Below are positions 53,416 to 64,000 of a DNA stretch of 64,000 nucleotides, in pieces. A model generated the notes under the pieces. That model saw nothing but the letters and a program-made list of their open reading frames with translations, did no database searches and was not told where the DNA came from. The first letter of the stretch is position 1; each line of letters opens with the position of its first letter. This DNA is from JBPOFY01 sp049889815. Its GTDB lineage: Bacteria; Verrucomicrobiota; Verrucomicrobiia; Opitutales; Coraliomargaritaceae. The position numbers and the translations under genes are program-made. Where the stretch lies: the NCBI GenBank assembly GCA_049889815.1, contig JBMHCR010000019.1, positions 186,001 through 250,000 on the forward strand. The letters are read 5' to 3'.

Positions 53416-54474
53416 ATGAGTGGCACTCACCATAACAATACGACTACAAGGCGAACCTTCTTGTTCGGCTCGATCCTCAGTGGATTGATCGTGCTCGTAG
53501 TTCTGAGTGCGTGCGTCGGCAGCGTCCGGTTTTCACCGACGACAGTGATGGAAGCGATACTCGGATCCGAGTTCGTCGATCCACGACACCAGCAGATCAT
53601 CATCGACTTTCGCTTGCCACGTATTGTCACCGCAGTGTTAGCGGGGGCTGCTCTTGCGACGGCAGGCCTGATCATGCAAACCGTTTTCCGAAATCCATTG
53701 GCAGACCCCTTCGTCTTGGGAGTCAACTCAGGAGCAAGCTTAGGCGTTGCCCTAGTCCTGCTGGCTCTCGCTCCGGTCGGAGTCGGGATGATCGATGGCT
53801 TAAATACATCTGGACAGTTTTTGCTGATCGCAGCCTCCACTACGGGGGCAGCAGCAAGCCTATTTGTAGTACTCCTGCTTTCCCGAAAAGTCGATGTGAT
53901 GTCGGTCCTAATCATCGGTCTCATGATCAGCTATGCAACTGGAGCACTCGTCAGCATCCTCATGTTCTTTAGCTTTGCTGAACGTCTACAATCCTTTATC
54001 GCATGGGCATTTGGCGACTATGGCGGAGTGACCTGGCAACAAATGCAATTATTCGCGCCGGTTATCATTTTCGGGCTAATCGCGTCTGTACTCTTAATGA
54101 AACCACTCGACGCGCTACTTTTAGGCGAGGATCAAGCGGAGAGTATTGGCACACAGGTGAAACCAGCGCGGTTTGCAGCGCTTCTTTCAGCCTCAGTACT
54201 TGCTGGTTGCGTGACCGGATTTTGCGGTCCGATCGGTTTTCTCGGCATCGCTGCTCCCCACCTGAGCCGCAGCCTCTTCAAGACAAGTCAACACAGCATC
54301 TTGATTCCTGCTTCGATTGGAATCGGCGCCCTCCTCTCCCTATGCGCAGATCTACTCGCGCGTGGCCCAGGGCTCGGCTTTGTCCTACCACTGAACGCTG
54401 TCACAGCACTCGTTGGTGCCCCGATCATCATCGCAGCATTGGTAAAGCAACAAAACCTGAAACGACTCTTTTAA
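53416..54474 (+). CDS. FecCD/BtuC-type ABC permease
   Basis: The protein has 352 residues with about ten membrane helices and the family signatures RLPRIVTAVLAGAALATAGLIMQTVFRNPLADPFVLGVNSGASLG near the start, LAWGD-like IAWAFGDYGGVTWQ, then GFCGPIGFLGIAAPHLSRSLF and ILADLLAR-type LCADLLARGPG. It ends 1 base into the ATPase gene. Iron-siderophore, haem or cobalamin permease. Confidence 0.9.
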   Translation: MSGTHHNNTTTRRTFLFGSILSGLIVLVVLSACVGSVRFSPTTVMEAILGSEFVDPRHQQIIIDFRLPRIVTAVLAGAALATAGLIMQTVFRNPLADPFVLGVNSGASLGVALVLLALAPVGVGMIDGLNTSGQFLLIAASTTGAAASLFVVLLLSRKVDVMSVLIIGLMISYATGALVSILMFFSFAERLQSFIAWAFGDYGGVTWQQMQLFAPVIIFGLIASVLLMKPLDALLLGEDQAESIGTQVKPARFAALLSASVLAGCVTGFCGPIGFLGIAAPHLSRSLFKTSQHSILIPASIGIGALLSLCADLLARGPGLGFVLPLNAVTALVGAPIIIAALVKQQNLKRLF

Positions 54475-55238
54475 TGCCAGCTACAAACCAATTCAAGGCA
54501 GCTGGTCTAAGTATCGGCTACACACACAAGGGGGCTGCAAATCCCTTGACTGAAGACCTGAACCTCTCCCTCCAATCAGGCGAGCTTGTGTGCCTGCTCG
54601 GACCCAATGGTGCGGGAAAGTCGACGCTGATTAGAACACTTGCTGGAATTCAAAAACCACTTACAGGAGAGGTTCTACTTGATGGAGCAAATATTCAGAG
54701 CATCACGCCCCACGAACGCGCAAAACGCATCAGTGTAGTTTTAAACGATCGCACCCAAGCTGGAAATATCGATGTATCCACCTACGTTTCCCTAGGACGC
54801 CAGCCGTACTCAGGCTGGCTTGGACGACTCACTTCGAACGATCACGCGTGTATTCAAAATTCGATACGATCAATTGGAGCAGAAAAACTGATCTACCGAA
54901 CCATTTCCGAACTCAGCGACGGAGAACGCCAAAAAGTATCCATTGCCCGCGCTTTGGCACAAGAGGCATCAATCATGCTTCTCGATGAACCAACTGCCTT
55001 TCTGGATTTCCCAAGAAAGGTTGAACTAATGCAATTGCTTAAGCGGCTAGCGCACAACAAACCGCTAAGTCTTCTACTCACCACACACGACCTCGAACTA
55101 GCAAAACGCTACGCAGACCGGATTTGGATACTCTCGGAAAGCGGCGCGCTAACAGAGACTTCCCCAGAGGGACTAGGCGATTCAGCAACTTTAGCAGAGT
55201 CGTTTGGATGCGCCCCAGAGCTTCTTGAATCATTTTAG
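54474..55238 (+). CDS. ABC transporter ATP-binding protein, FecE/BtuD-like
   Basis: The protein has 254 residues from the ATG at 54474, which overlaps the permease stop (TAATG). Walker A is GPNGAGKS at 43-50, the Q loop is near VVLNDRTQAG, the signature is SELSDGERQKVSIARAL (Asp in place of the second Gly of LSGGQ), and Walker B is SIMLLDEPTAFLD. The C-terminus is typical of FecE. It completes the binding protein/permease/ATPase set. Confidence 0.92.
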   Translation: MPATNQFKAAGLSIGYTHKGAANPLTEDLNLSLQSGELVCLLGPNGAGKSTLIRTLAGIQKPLTGEVLLDGANIQSITPHERAKRISVVLNDRTQAGNIDVSTYVSLGRQPYSGWLGRLTSNDHACIQNSIRSIGAEKLIYRTISELSDGERQKVSIARALAQEASIMLLDEPTAFLDFPRKVELMQLLKRLAHNKPLSLLLTTHDLELAKRYADRIWILSESGALTETSPEGLGDSATLAESFGCAPELLESF

Positions 55239-55262
55239 AATTCTGACCGCCACTAACCAAAT

Positions 55263-56201
55263 TCAATTAAACCATGCTTTGGCGGTCTCGCGATCTCTGG
55301 CAATTTGCGCCTTCAGCCTATCTACCGAATCAAATTTCTGCTCGGGCCGTAGGAAGCTCAACCATTCAACTTCAATCGTCTGCCCAGGGACTAACTTCGA
55401 TGCTTCAAAACCATGCACTTCGAGAGCCGGTAGCTCACCTTTGGCGACAGTCGGCTTGATGCCATAGTTTGCAACACCGTGCTGCCATCCGCCTTCGCCA
55501 GCTTCACGGAAACGAACGACATACACTCCAAAACGTGGTCGACACTCTGGGTCCCAGGGAAGATTCAAGGTTGGAAAGCCAATCTGGCGCCCCAGCTTCG
55601 CACCACTTTTGATCTCGCCTGTCGTGGTATAGTTATATCCCAAGAGATGGTTTACAGACTCAATAGAACCAGCTTCCAGTTCTCCGCGGATACGCGTGCT
55701 ACTGATCGGCTCACCGTTGTGATGAATACGTTCAAGACTGAACACATCTAAACCCAGTGCCTTGCCGCACTCGATCAAGGTATTCACATCACCCAGACGC
55801 TTCTGCCCAAAGCGAAAATTCTGCCCAATGTAGATCGACTGCAAATTAGGCAATTGTCCTTTCAAATGCGCCAAGAACTCATCGGCGGGGATCGAAGCAA
55901 ACTCACGGTCAAACTCCTTGCAGATGACCAGATCCACTCCAATATTGTGTAACCTCACGACCTTGGACGGGATGTCCATTATGAGCCGCGTTGCAGCATC
56001 TGGGCGAAACAGACGACTCGGATGCGGATCGAAAGTTAGCACTCCACTCACACCACCAGAACCTCGAGCCGATAAGACTGCCGATTCGATTACAACCTTG
56101 TGTCCGACATGAACACCATCAAACACGCCAATCGCCAGATGCAACTTACCTTTCAATTCCGTTAGCTCTGCAAAGCTTCGTACGTATTTCGGCGAGTTCA
56201 T
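55263..56201 (-). CDS. ribF: Bifunctional riboflavin kinase/FAD synthetase
   Basis: RibF makes FMN and FAD. The 312 residues begin with the adenylyltransferase domain (IGVFDGVHVGHKVVIESAV, LTFDPHPSRLFRPDA, the IYIGQNFRFGQKRLGD motif), followed by the kinase domain (STRIRGELEAGSIESVNHLLGYNY, GRQIGFPTLNLP, GVYVVRF, LEVHGF). It is last in the nusA-to-ribF translation cluster, as in many bacteria. Confidence 0.96.
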   Translation of the reverse strand: MNSPKYVRSFAELTELKGKLHLAIGVFDGVHVGHKVVIESAVLSARGSGGVSGVLTFDPHPSRLFRPDAATRLIMDIPSKVVRLHNIGVDLVICKEFDREFASIPADEFLAHLKGQLPNLQSIYIGQNFRFGQKRLGDVNTLIECGKALGLDVFSLERIHHNGEPISSTRIRGELEAGSIESVNHLLGYNYTTTGEIKSGAKLGRQIGFPTLNLPWDPECRPRFGVYVVRFREAGEGGWQHGVANYGIKPTVAKGELPALEVHGFEASKLVPGQTIEVEWLSFLRPEQKFDSVDRLKAQIARDRETAKAWFN

Positions 56202-56214
56202 TTGAAATGATAGA

Positions 56215-56964
56215 CTAAAGAACGTGGCTCGGAACTGCCTGGTTGACTGGCATCAGTTGTTTGCGAAGCACTGAGGGCGACATCTCTTGCAGTTCCTCAA
56301 TTGTATTTGCATCTTCGATACGAAACTTTCCTACGAGAGTTCGACGCAACACGCAAAGGTGCCCACCACAGCCAAGTTTGTTTCCCAAATCGTGAGCCAG
56401 GGTGCGAATATATGCACCCTTACTGCAACCGACGCTAAACGCGATTTGCGGAAGATCGAAGTCAGTCATCTCAAAATGATTGATGCGAATCACACGTGCT
56501 TCGCGTTCGACAATCTTACCCTGGCGCGCAAGTTTATAAAGTGCCTGTCCATTAACCTTCTTGGCCGAATACATGGGTGGCGTCTGATACTGATCGCCCA
56601 GGAAAGCCTTCATTTCCGCGAGCACGGCATCTTTAGTCAGTTCTGGAACCGGTTTCTCTGCAACTACCTCGCCCTCCGCATCTTGGGAGTCAGTTTCGAT
56701 ACCTAGATGGACTGTTCCCGTATACTCCTTGTCGCTACTCATGAGGTATTGCGAAACCTTAGTCGCCTTACCAATCATAATAAGCAACAAACCAGTAGCC
56801 ATCGGATCCAATGTTCCCGCATGCCCGACCTTCTTAATACGAAAGATACGGCGCATACGAGAAACCACATCATGCGACGTAATACCCTGCGGTTTATCAA
56901 CGAGAAGGATACCCTCGGGCTGATCTGTAGGGACTTGTGACATTTGTTGAGTCTTACTCTTCAT
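56215..56964 (-). CDS. truB: tRNA pseudouridine(55) synthase
   Basis: TruB modifies U55 in the T-loop of tRNAs. Catalytic Asp53 lies in VGHAGTLDPMATGLLLI; GILLVDKPQGITSHDVV, YTGTVHLGIETDSQDAEG, TPPMYSAKKVNGQALYKLAR and CSKGAYIRTLAHDLG are all present. The start may be the ATG at 56964 or the one at 56943 (MSQVPTDQ), which gives a more standard N-terminus. 249 or 242 residues. It overlaps no neighbour. Confidence 0.95.
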   Translation of the reverse strand: MKSKTQQMSQVPTDQPEGILLVDKPQGITSHDVVSRMRRIFRIKKVGHAGTLDPMATGLLLIMIGKATKVSQYLMSSDKEYTGTVHLGIETDSQDAEGEVVAEKPVPELTKDAVLAEMKAFLGDQYQTPPMYSAKKVNGQALYKLARQGKIVEREARVIRINHFEMTDFDLPQIAFSVGCSKGAYIRTLAHDLGNKLGCGGHLCVLRRTLVGKFRIEDANTIEELQEMSPSVLRKQLMPVNQAVPSHVL

Positions 56965-57012
56965 CCAAGAAACGGCTCCATAGAGATTAGGATTATGAGT
57001 AAAATTAGGCGT

Positions 57013-58017
57013 TTATTTTCCTAGCGACTGCAAGTGCTCACCTATGGCCTGCATGAGCTCTGGATAAAATTCTTTGATTGAGCTATTCTCCACATTCAGA
57101 CCAGCAGCACAAGCGTGGCCACCACCATTGAAGCGCTTGGCAACTTGATCCACACGGAGAGCTGGATCCTTTGCTCGGAGGCTGCCCTTCAAAGCACCAT
57201 CACGATCTTCAATCAACACACCGATGTCTACTCCGTCGATTGAACGCGCATAGTCAACAAGACCTTCAGAGTCGTCGATCGTTGCGCCGATTTCATCATA
57301 GACACCGTTTTCGATTAGCCCAACACAAACGCGATTGTCGAACTCCATGGTGAGTGAATCGAGGAAATTTTGGAGTAGCTTAATCTTTGCAAAACTCTCG
57401 CGCTCATAGAGTTCGTATGCGGCTTCTGCTGGCTTAGCACCGCACTCGCAAAGGCGACGTGCAATCTCAAAAGTTTCCGGCGTCGTCGAAGGGAAACGAA
57501 ACTGACCAGTATCGGTGGCAATACCGACATAAAGTGCCTGCGCGGTGACCGCGTCGATTTCATAGCCTAGGTCTAGATAGAAACCAGCGAGAATTTCCGC
57601 AGTCGCAGAAGCCGTTGCTATAATGATATTCTCTTCCGCGTAAGCACGATTTGAAATGTGATGATCCACGTTGAGCGCGACCTCAGGAAAGAGCTCGTTG
57701 AGACGATCACCGACGCGCTTAAAGTCTGCGGAGTCAACGGTGACTGCGACGTGACCGTCCGGCGTAAACTCATCCGCCTTGAAAAGCGGGGTATCTCGAA
57801 CAAAAGACTCGAGCGTATGCGGCACGGCATCACGGTTGAGTCCGACAGCTTCAATACCGTGACTTTTCAACATGCGCACAACGGCAACAATCGAGCCAAT
57901 ACAATCACCATCTGGACGTTGGTGTCCGAGGACTGCTACTTTTTTGCCTCTCAAATCTTCAACTGCTGCGGCAAATGCAGCACTCTGTTCTGGAAAGAAT
58001 TTTTGCTCTGTTGTCAT
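57013..58017 (-). CDS. nrnA: DHH-family phosphoesterase, NrnA-like
   Basis: The protein has 334 residues. The DHH domain has AVLGHQRPDGDCIGSIVAV, the VDHHISN motif and ATASATAEIL; the DHHA1 domain ends with GGGHACAAGLNV. NrnA degrades nano-RNA and 3'-phosphoadenosine 5'-phosphate. It is nine bases from rbfA, a placement common in other bacteria, where nrnA sits between rbfA and truB. Confidence 0.9.
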   Translation of the reverse strand: MTTEQKFFPEQSAAFAAAVEDLRGKKVAVLGHQRPDGDCIGSIVAVVRMLKSHGIEAVGLNRDAVPHTLESFVRDTPLFKADEFTPDGHVAVTVDSADFKRVGDRLNELFPEVALNVDHHISNRAYAEENIIIATASATAEILAGFYLDLGYEIDAVTAQALYVGIATDTGQFRFPSTTPETFEIARRLCECGAKPAEAAYELYERESFAKIKLLQNFLDSLTMEFDNRVCVGLIENGVYDEIGATIDDSEGLVDYARSIDGVDIGVLIEDRDGALKGSLRAKDPALRVDQVAKRFNGGGHACAAGLNVENSSIKEFYPELMQAIGEHLQSLGK

Positions 58018-58026
58018 TTTAAAAAG

Positions 58027-58377
58027 TTACGCTCCATTTGATTCACGATCGAGCTCGTCGAGCAAGTCCAGAATGTTTGCGCCACGCTCTAGGGATGGGT
58101 CGTAAAGGAATTCAAGCCGCGGGAAGTATTTCATCGTGATCTGCTTACTCACACGTTGACGCAGATCGTTACCATTTTTACGGAAGAATATCTTGGCTTC
58201 GCTAATCGCATCATCGTCGCCGAGCACCGCATAATAGACATTCGCATTACGCAAATCGACCGAGGTCGAGACGTCGCTGATCGTAATCGGGGCAGACTCA
58301 GCTCGGTAGTAGCGCCGCATCTGCTCGCTAATCTCGCGCTGAAGTAGCTCATTTACCCTGGATATACGTTTGGACAT
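58027..58377 (-). CDS. rbfA: Ribosome-binding factor A
   Basis: RbfA binds 16S rRNA and assists late 30S maturation. The 116 residues show SRVNELLQREISEQMRR, TISDVSTSVDLRNANVYYAVLG, and MKYFPRLEFLYDPSLERGANI, the classical C-terminal motif. The ATG follows a ten-C tract by only six bases. Upstream is infB, 62 bases away. Confidence 0.94.
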   Translation of the reverse strand: MSKRISRVNELLQREISEQMRRYYRAESAPITISDVSTSVDLRNANVYYAVLGDDDAISEAKIFFRKNGNDLRQRVSKQITMKYFPRLEFLYDPSLERGANILDLLDELDRESNGA

Positions 58378-58383
58378 CGTTGA

Positions 58384-58393
58384 GGGGGGGGGG
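58384..58393. repeat. G10/C10 homopolymer before rbfA
   Basis: Ten consecutive G on the plus strand (C on the coding strand) lie six bases upstream of the rbfA ATG, in the infB-rbfA gap. Tracts of this length can slip during replication, altering leader length and possibly ribosome access. The effect is untested, and a sequencing or assembly error in a homopolymer is possible. Confidence 0.7.
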
Positions 58394-58439
58394 TAAAACC
58401 TAGCAAATCCGCCGTGCTATCGAGCCTGTTGGCAGTAGA

Positions 58440-60809
<2,370 letters not shown>

Positions 60810-60863
60810 AGATGAGATTTATCTGGTGTGAACTTGTGGCGTGAAGACTACGATGTCGGCGGA

Positions 60864-62114
<1,251 letters not shown>

Positions 62115-62127
62115 TGATGCGATAAAT

Positions 62128-62152
62128 AGAAAAAGCGGACTCGCGCCCGCTT
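62128..62152 (-). promoter_or_regulatory. Terminator-like hairpin immediately upstream of nusA
   Basis: On the minus strand AAGCGG/CCGCTT (62147-62152 with 62133-62138) forms a six-base-pair stem with an eight-base loop. It is followed by a TTT-rich tract leading to the nusA ATG (62114), about 16 bases later. A hairpin plus U-rich tract in front of nusA could be a NusA-sensitive attenuator. NusA is known to act on hairpin pauses and terminators; the autoregulation here is inference. Confidence 0.4.
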
Positions 62153-62282
62153 AAAAGATGATGCTGGGTTTAATATTAAACGAAGGAAAGTAAATAGCTC
62201 ACAAGGGTTGTCAAGAGTCTGTGTGGGGCCACTGACCGGTAGTTTCGGTGTCAATATCGTAGGTAAAAGACTGAAATACAAC

Positions 62283-62324
62283 CCACCTTAGGATGAACTT
62301 TCAGCTTGCACCCTAGGCAGGTGG
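62283..62324 (+). promoter_or_regulatory. Structured leader upstream of queC
   Basis: A two-part stem is seen in the 280-base gap between nusA and queC: CCACCT 62283-62288 with AGGTGG 62319-62324, enclosing TAGG 62289-62292 with CCTA 62312-62315. A C-rich segment follows about 70 bases before the queC start. Leaders of queuosine genes often carry preQ1 riboswitches, but the sequence does not match the preQ1-I or -II motif that I can recall. It could also be part of a promoter-region structure. Confidence 0.3.
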
Positions 62325-62394
62325 AAACAAGTTCACCAACCCCCTGCTAAGGAATTCCCAGGGTCACGCTGATGCACAGTAAACAACTGAATCC

Positions 62395-63099
62395 ATGAAA
62401 ACAGTACTTATCTATTCTGGAGGTCTTGACTCCACTGTCCTGCTCTATCACCTGCGAGCGGTTGGTCACGATCTACATACCCTTTCTATCGACTACGGGC
62501 AACGTCACAGGTGTGAACTCAATCACGCGGCTGCGATCTGCAAAGACATAGGCATCCCACATCAAGTGGCAGATCTTTCCTCAATTCAGTCGCTACTTGC
62601 GGGAAGCAGTCTCACATCACACGAGATCGAAGTCGCGGAAGGACATTATACAGAAGAGAGCATGAAAAGCACCGTCGTGCCCAATCGAAATATGATTCTA
62701 CTTTCGATTGCAACCGGGCATGCACTCTCCATCAGCGCGCAGCAGGTGGCCTACGCAGCACATAGTGGCGACCACGCGATCTATCCAGATTGCCGCAATG
62801 AATTTGCCGATGCGATGGCAAAGGCAATTGAGCTCTGCGACTGGAACGATGTTTCGCTCATCCGTCCATTTGTTGACTGGACCAAGGCCCACATCGTGCA
62901 GCGTGGTGCCGAGCTTGAGCTTCCGTTCCAAAAGACCTGGTCCTGCTACAAAGGGCAAGAACTTCACTGCGGCCGTTGCGGAACCTGTATCGAACGTCGT
63001 GAGGCCTTCGATCTTGCTGGAGTCGAAGACCCTACTGTTTACGCCAACGATGCTCCATCCGCGGAAATACTACGTGCGAACAACTGGCGACTCGCTTAA
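62395..63099 (+). CDS. queC: 7-cyano-7-deazaguanine synthase
   Basis: QueC converts carboxydeazaguanine to preQ0 with ATP and ammonia. The 234 residues have the pyrophosphatase loop YSGGLDSTVLLY, SIDYGQRHRCEL, STVVPNRNMILLSIATGHA, and the zinc cluster TWSCYKGQELHCGRCGTCIERREAF. It leads a que operon, with queD and queE just downstream. Confidence 0.97.
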   Translation: MKTVLIYSGGLDSTVLLYHLRAVGHDLHTLSIDYGQRHRCELNHAAAICKDIGIPHQVADLSSIQSLLAGSSLTSHEIEVAEGHYTEESMKSTVVPNRNMILLSIATGHALSISAQQVAYAAHSGDHAIYPDCRNEFADAMAKAIELCDWNDVSLIRPFVDWTKAHIVQRGAELELPFQKTWSCYKGQELHCGRCGTCIERREAFDLAGVEDPTVYANDAPSAEILRANNWRLA

Positions 63100-63130
63100 T
63101 TCACATTCCCGCTTTCAGCTTTTGCGACCC

Positions 63131-63562
63131 ATGCTCACCTGTAAAAAAACCTACCGCGACATCCCGTTCGCGCACCGCCAGCACCATCACGACGGGCACT
63201 GCTCGCTCATTCACGGACACAATTGGGCGATCACCCTCACCTTTGCCTGCAGCGAAACCGATAAAAACGGTTTTGTCGTCGACTTCGGCAAACTGAAATA
63301 CCTCAAGCAATGGATCGACGAACACCTCGACCACGCATGCCTATTTAATGAGTCGGACCCCGAAAAAGACGCCTTGCTGGCAGCATCCGGACATCTTTTT
63401 AAGCCCTACATCATTCCAAACAGTTCGTGTGAAGGGGTGGCACAACACATTCATGACATCTTCGATCCGATGGTTCGTGAACAAACTGATGAACGCGTTT
63501 GGATCGTAGAAGTCGAAATCGAAGAGGACACCAAAAACTCTGCCAATTACCGACCGGAGTGA
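63131..63562 (+). CDS. queD: 6-carboxytetrahydropterin synthase
   Basis: QueD makes 6-carboxytetrahydropterin from dihydroneopterin triphosphate. The 143 residues from the ATG at 63131 contain the zinc-binding and catalytic region AHRQHHHDGHCSLIHGHNW (His residues and the Cys), DFGKLKYLKQWIDEHLDHACLFNESDP, and the NSSCEGVAQHIHD segment, ending with EVEIEEDTKNSANYRP. The gene starts 31 bases after queC. Confidence 0.94.
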   Translation: MLTCKKTYRDIPFAHRQHHHDGHCSLIHGHNWAITLTFACSETDKNGFVVDFGKLKYLKQWIDEHLDHACLFNESDPEKDALLAASGHLFKPYIIPNSSCEGVAQHIHDIFDPMVREQTDERVWIVEVEIEEDTKNSANYRPE

Positions 63563-63632
63563 GTCTATTTTTACGACAGAATAATTATCACTGTGCCATT
63601 TTCACTACACTCCGTCTGCCAAAACCTACACA

Positions 63633-64000
63633 ATGCTGCCTATTCACGAACAGTTCTACACCTTTCAAGGTGAAGGCGCCCACGCCGGTCGTGCGGCCTA
63701 TTTCATCCGCACCTTCGGCTGTCCAGTGCACTGCCCATGGTGCGACTCAGCGGGCACTTGGCATCCGGACTACATTCCAAAGAAGATCGCAAAGGTTGAC
63801 GAAGCCGAGCTGGTTGCAGCCGTGCTTAAGACAAAGGCCGAACTTGTCGTGATCACCGGCGGTGAGCCTGCGATCCACGACTTGGACAAGCTCTGTAAAC
63901 TTATTCGTGAAAACGGGAAACGTATTCATCTCGAAACCAGCGGGGCTTTTCCCATCCGTGGCGAATTCAACTGGATCACATTGAGTCCGAAGCGCTGGAA
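63633..64000 (+). CDS. queE: 7-carboxy-7-deazaguanine synthase, partial at window end
   Basis: The ATG at 63633 opens a frame with no stop before the window ends. It encodes a radical-SAM enzyme that makes carboxydeazaguanine from carboxytetrahydropterin. Visible motifs: FYTFQGEGAHAGRAAYFIR; the cluster C-x3-C-x2-C with Cys30, Cys34 and Cys37 (GCPVHCPWCDS); VITGGEP; and HLETSGAFP. About 122 residues are present, roughly half to two thirds of the usual length. It follows queD by 70 bases. Confidence 0.94.
   Translation, partial: MLPIHEQFYTFQGEGAHAGRAAYFIRTFGCPVHCPWCDSAGTWHPDYIPKKIAKVDEAELVAAVLKTKAELVVITGGEPAIHDLDKLCKLIRENGKRIHLETSGAFPIRGEFNWITLSPKRW

Noticed and set aside
54003..54473. Upstream extension of the ABC ATPase frame
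   Set aside because: It overlaps the permease gene in another frame. The ATG at 54474 gives a normal ATPase length and the usual TAATG overlap.
62708..63130. 284-codon frame including queD and part of queC region
   Set aside because: The part before 63131 runs inside queC in another frame. The queD start is the ATG at 63131, where the family sequence begins.

Overview
This window looks like a chromosomal segment of a marine member of the Verrucomicrobiota, most likely class Opitutia (the Coraliomargarita/Puniceicoccus side). The assignment is inference. It rests on secreted twin-arginine Gfo/Idh oxidoreductases next to DUF1080, ThuA and HEAT-repeat proteins, on a run of prepilin-type genes, on the style of the housekeeping genes, and on how few start codons have a Shine-Dalgarno sequence. 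Most of the window is core genome. No prophage, transposase, CRISPR array or rRNA was seen.

Layout. 1-6.1 kb: end of dapB, ruvA, a small cysteine-rich protein, a secreted TPR protein, then rpsO and pnp, each with a structured leader or terminator, and a REP-like inverted repeat between them. 6.1-12.6 kb: a secreted GH17-like glucanase, a NaChBac-type ion channel with an unusually acidic selectivity filter, an RluA-type pseudouridine synthase, and a tolC/maf/tonB-like operon. 12.6-18.2 kb: nadE, hemL and the fatty-acid genes fabG-acpP-fabF, with a terminator-like hairpin between acpP and fabF. 18.3-29.7 kb: rRNA pseudouridine synthase, folD, an RDD membrane protein, a decayed sensor kinase, proC, aroK, a BFN nuclease-domain gene coupled to a small membrane protein and a dus gene, sucCD, coaD and an MFS pump. 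29.7-33.4 kb: five prepilin-like genes in one operon. 33.4-37.6 kb: trhO, two overlapping DEAD-box helicases and tRNA-Ser(GCU), whose 3' end is partly duplicated downstream.

37.9-48.0 kb holds the most distinctive system: a nine-gene, tightly packed minus-strand operon (AraC/PAS regulator, MFS transporter, ankyrin protein, two twin-arginine Gfo/Idh oxidoreductases, a TatA-family protein, a ThuA-like protein, a HEAT-repeat protein and a DUF1080 hydrolase). It reads as a periplasmic oxidative glycoside-cleavage pathway that carries its own Tat component. A promoter flanked by an inverted repeat lies upstream of the regulator.

48.1-55.2 kb: pabC-pabB, an LptF/G permease with two small genes, and a BtuF/FecCD-type ABC importer. 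55.2-62.2 kb: the translation cluster nusA-infB-rbfA-nrnA-truB-ribF on the minus strand, with an attenuator-like hairpin just before nusA and a C10 tract before rbfA. 62.3-64 kb: queC-queD-queE for preQ0/queuosine synthesis, with queE running off the end.
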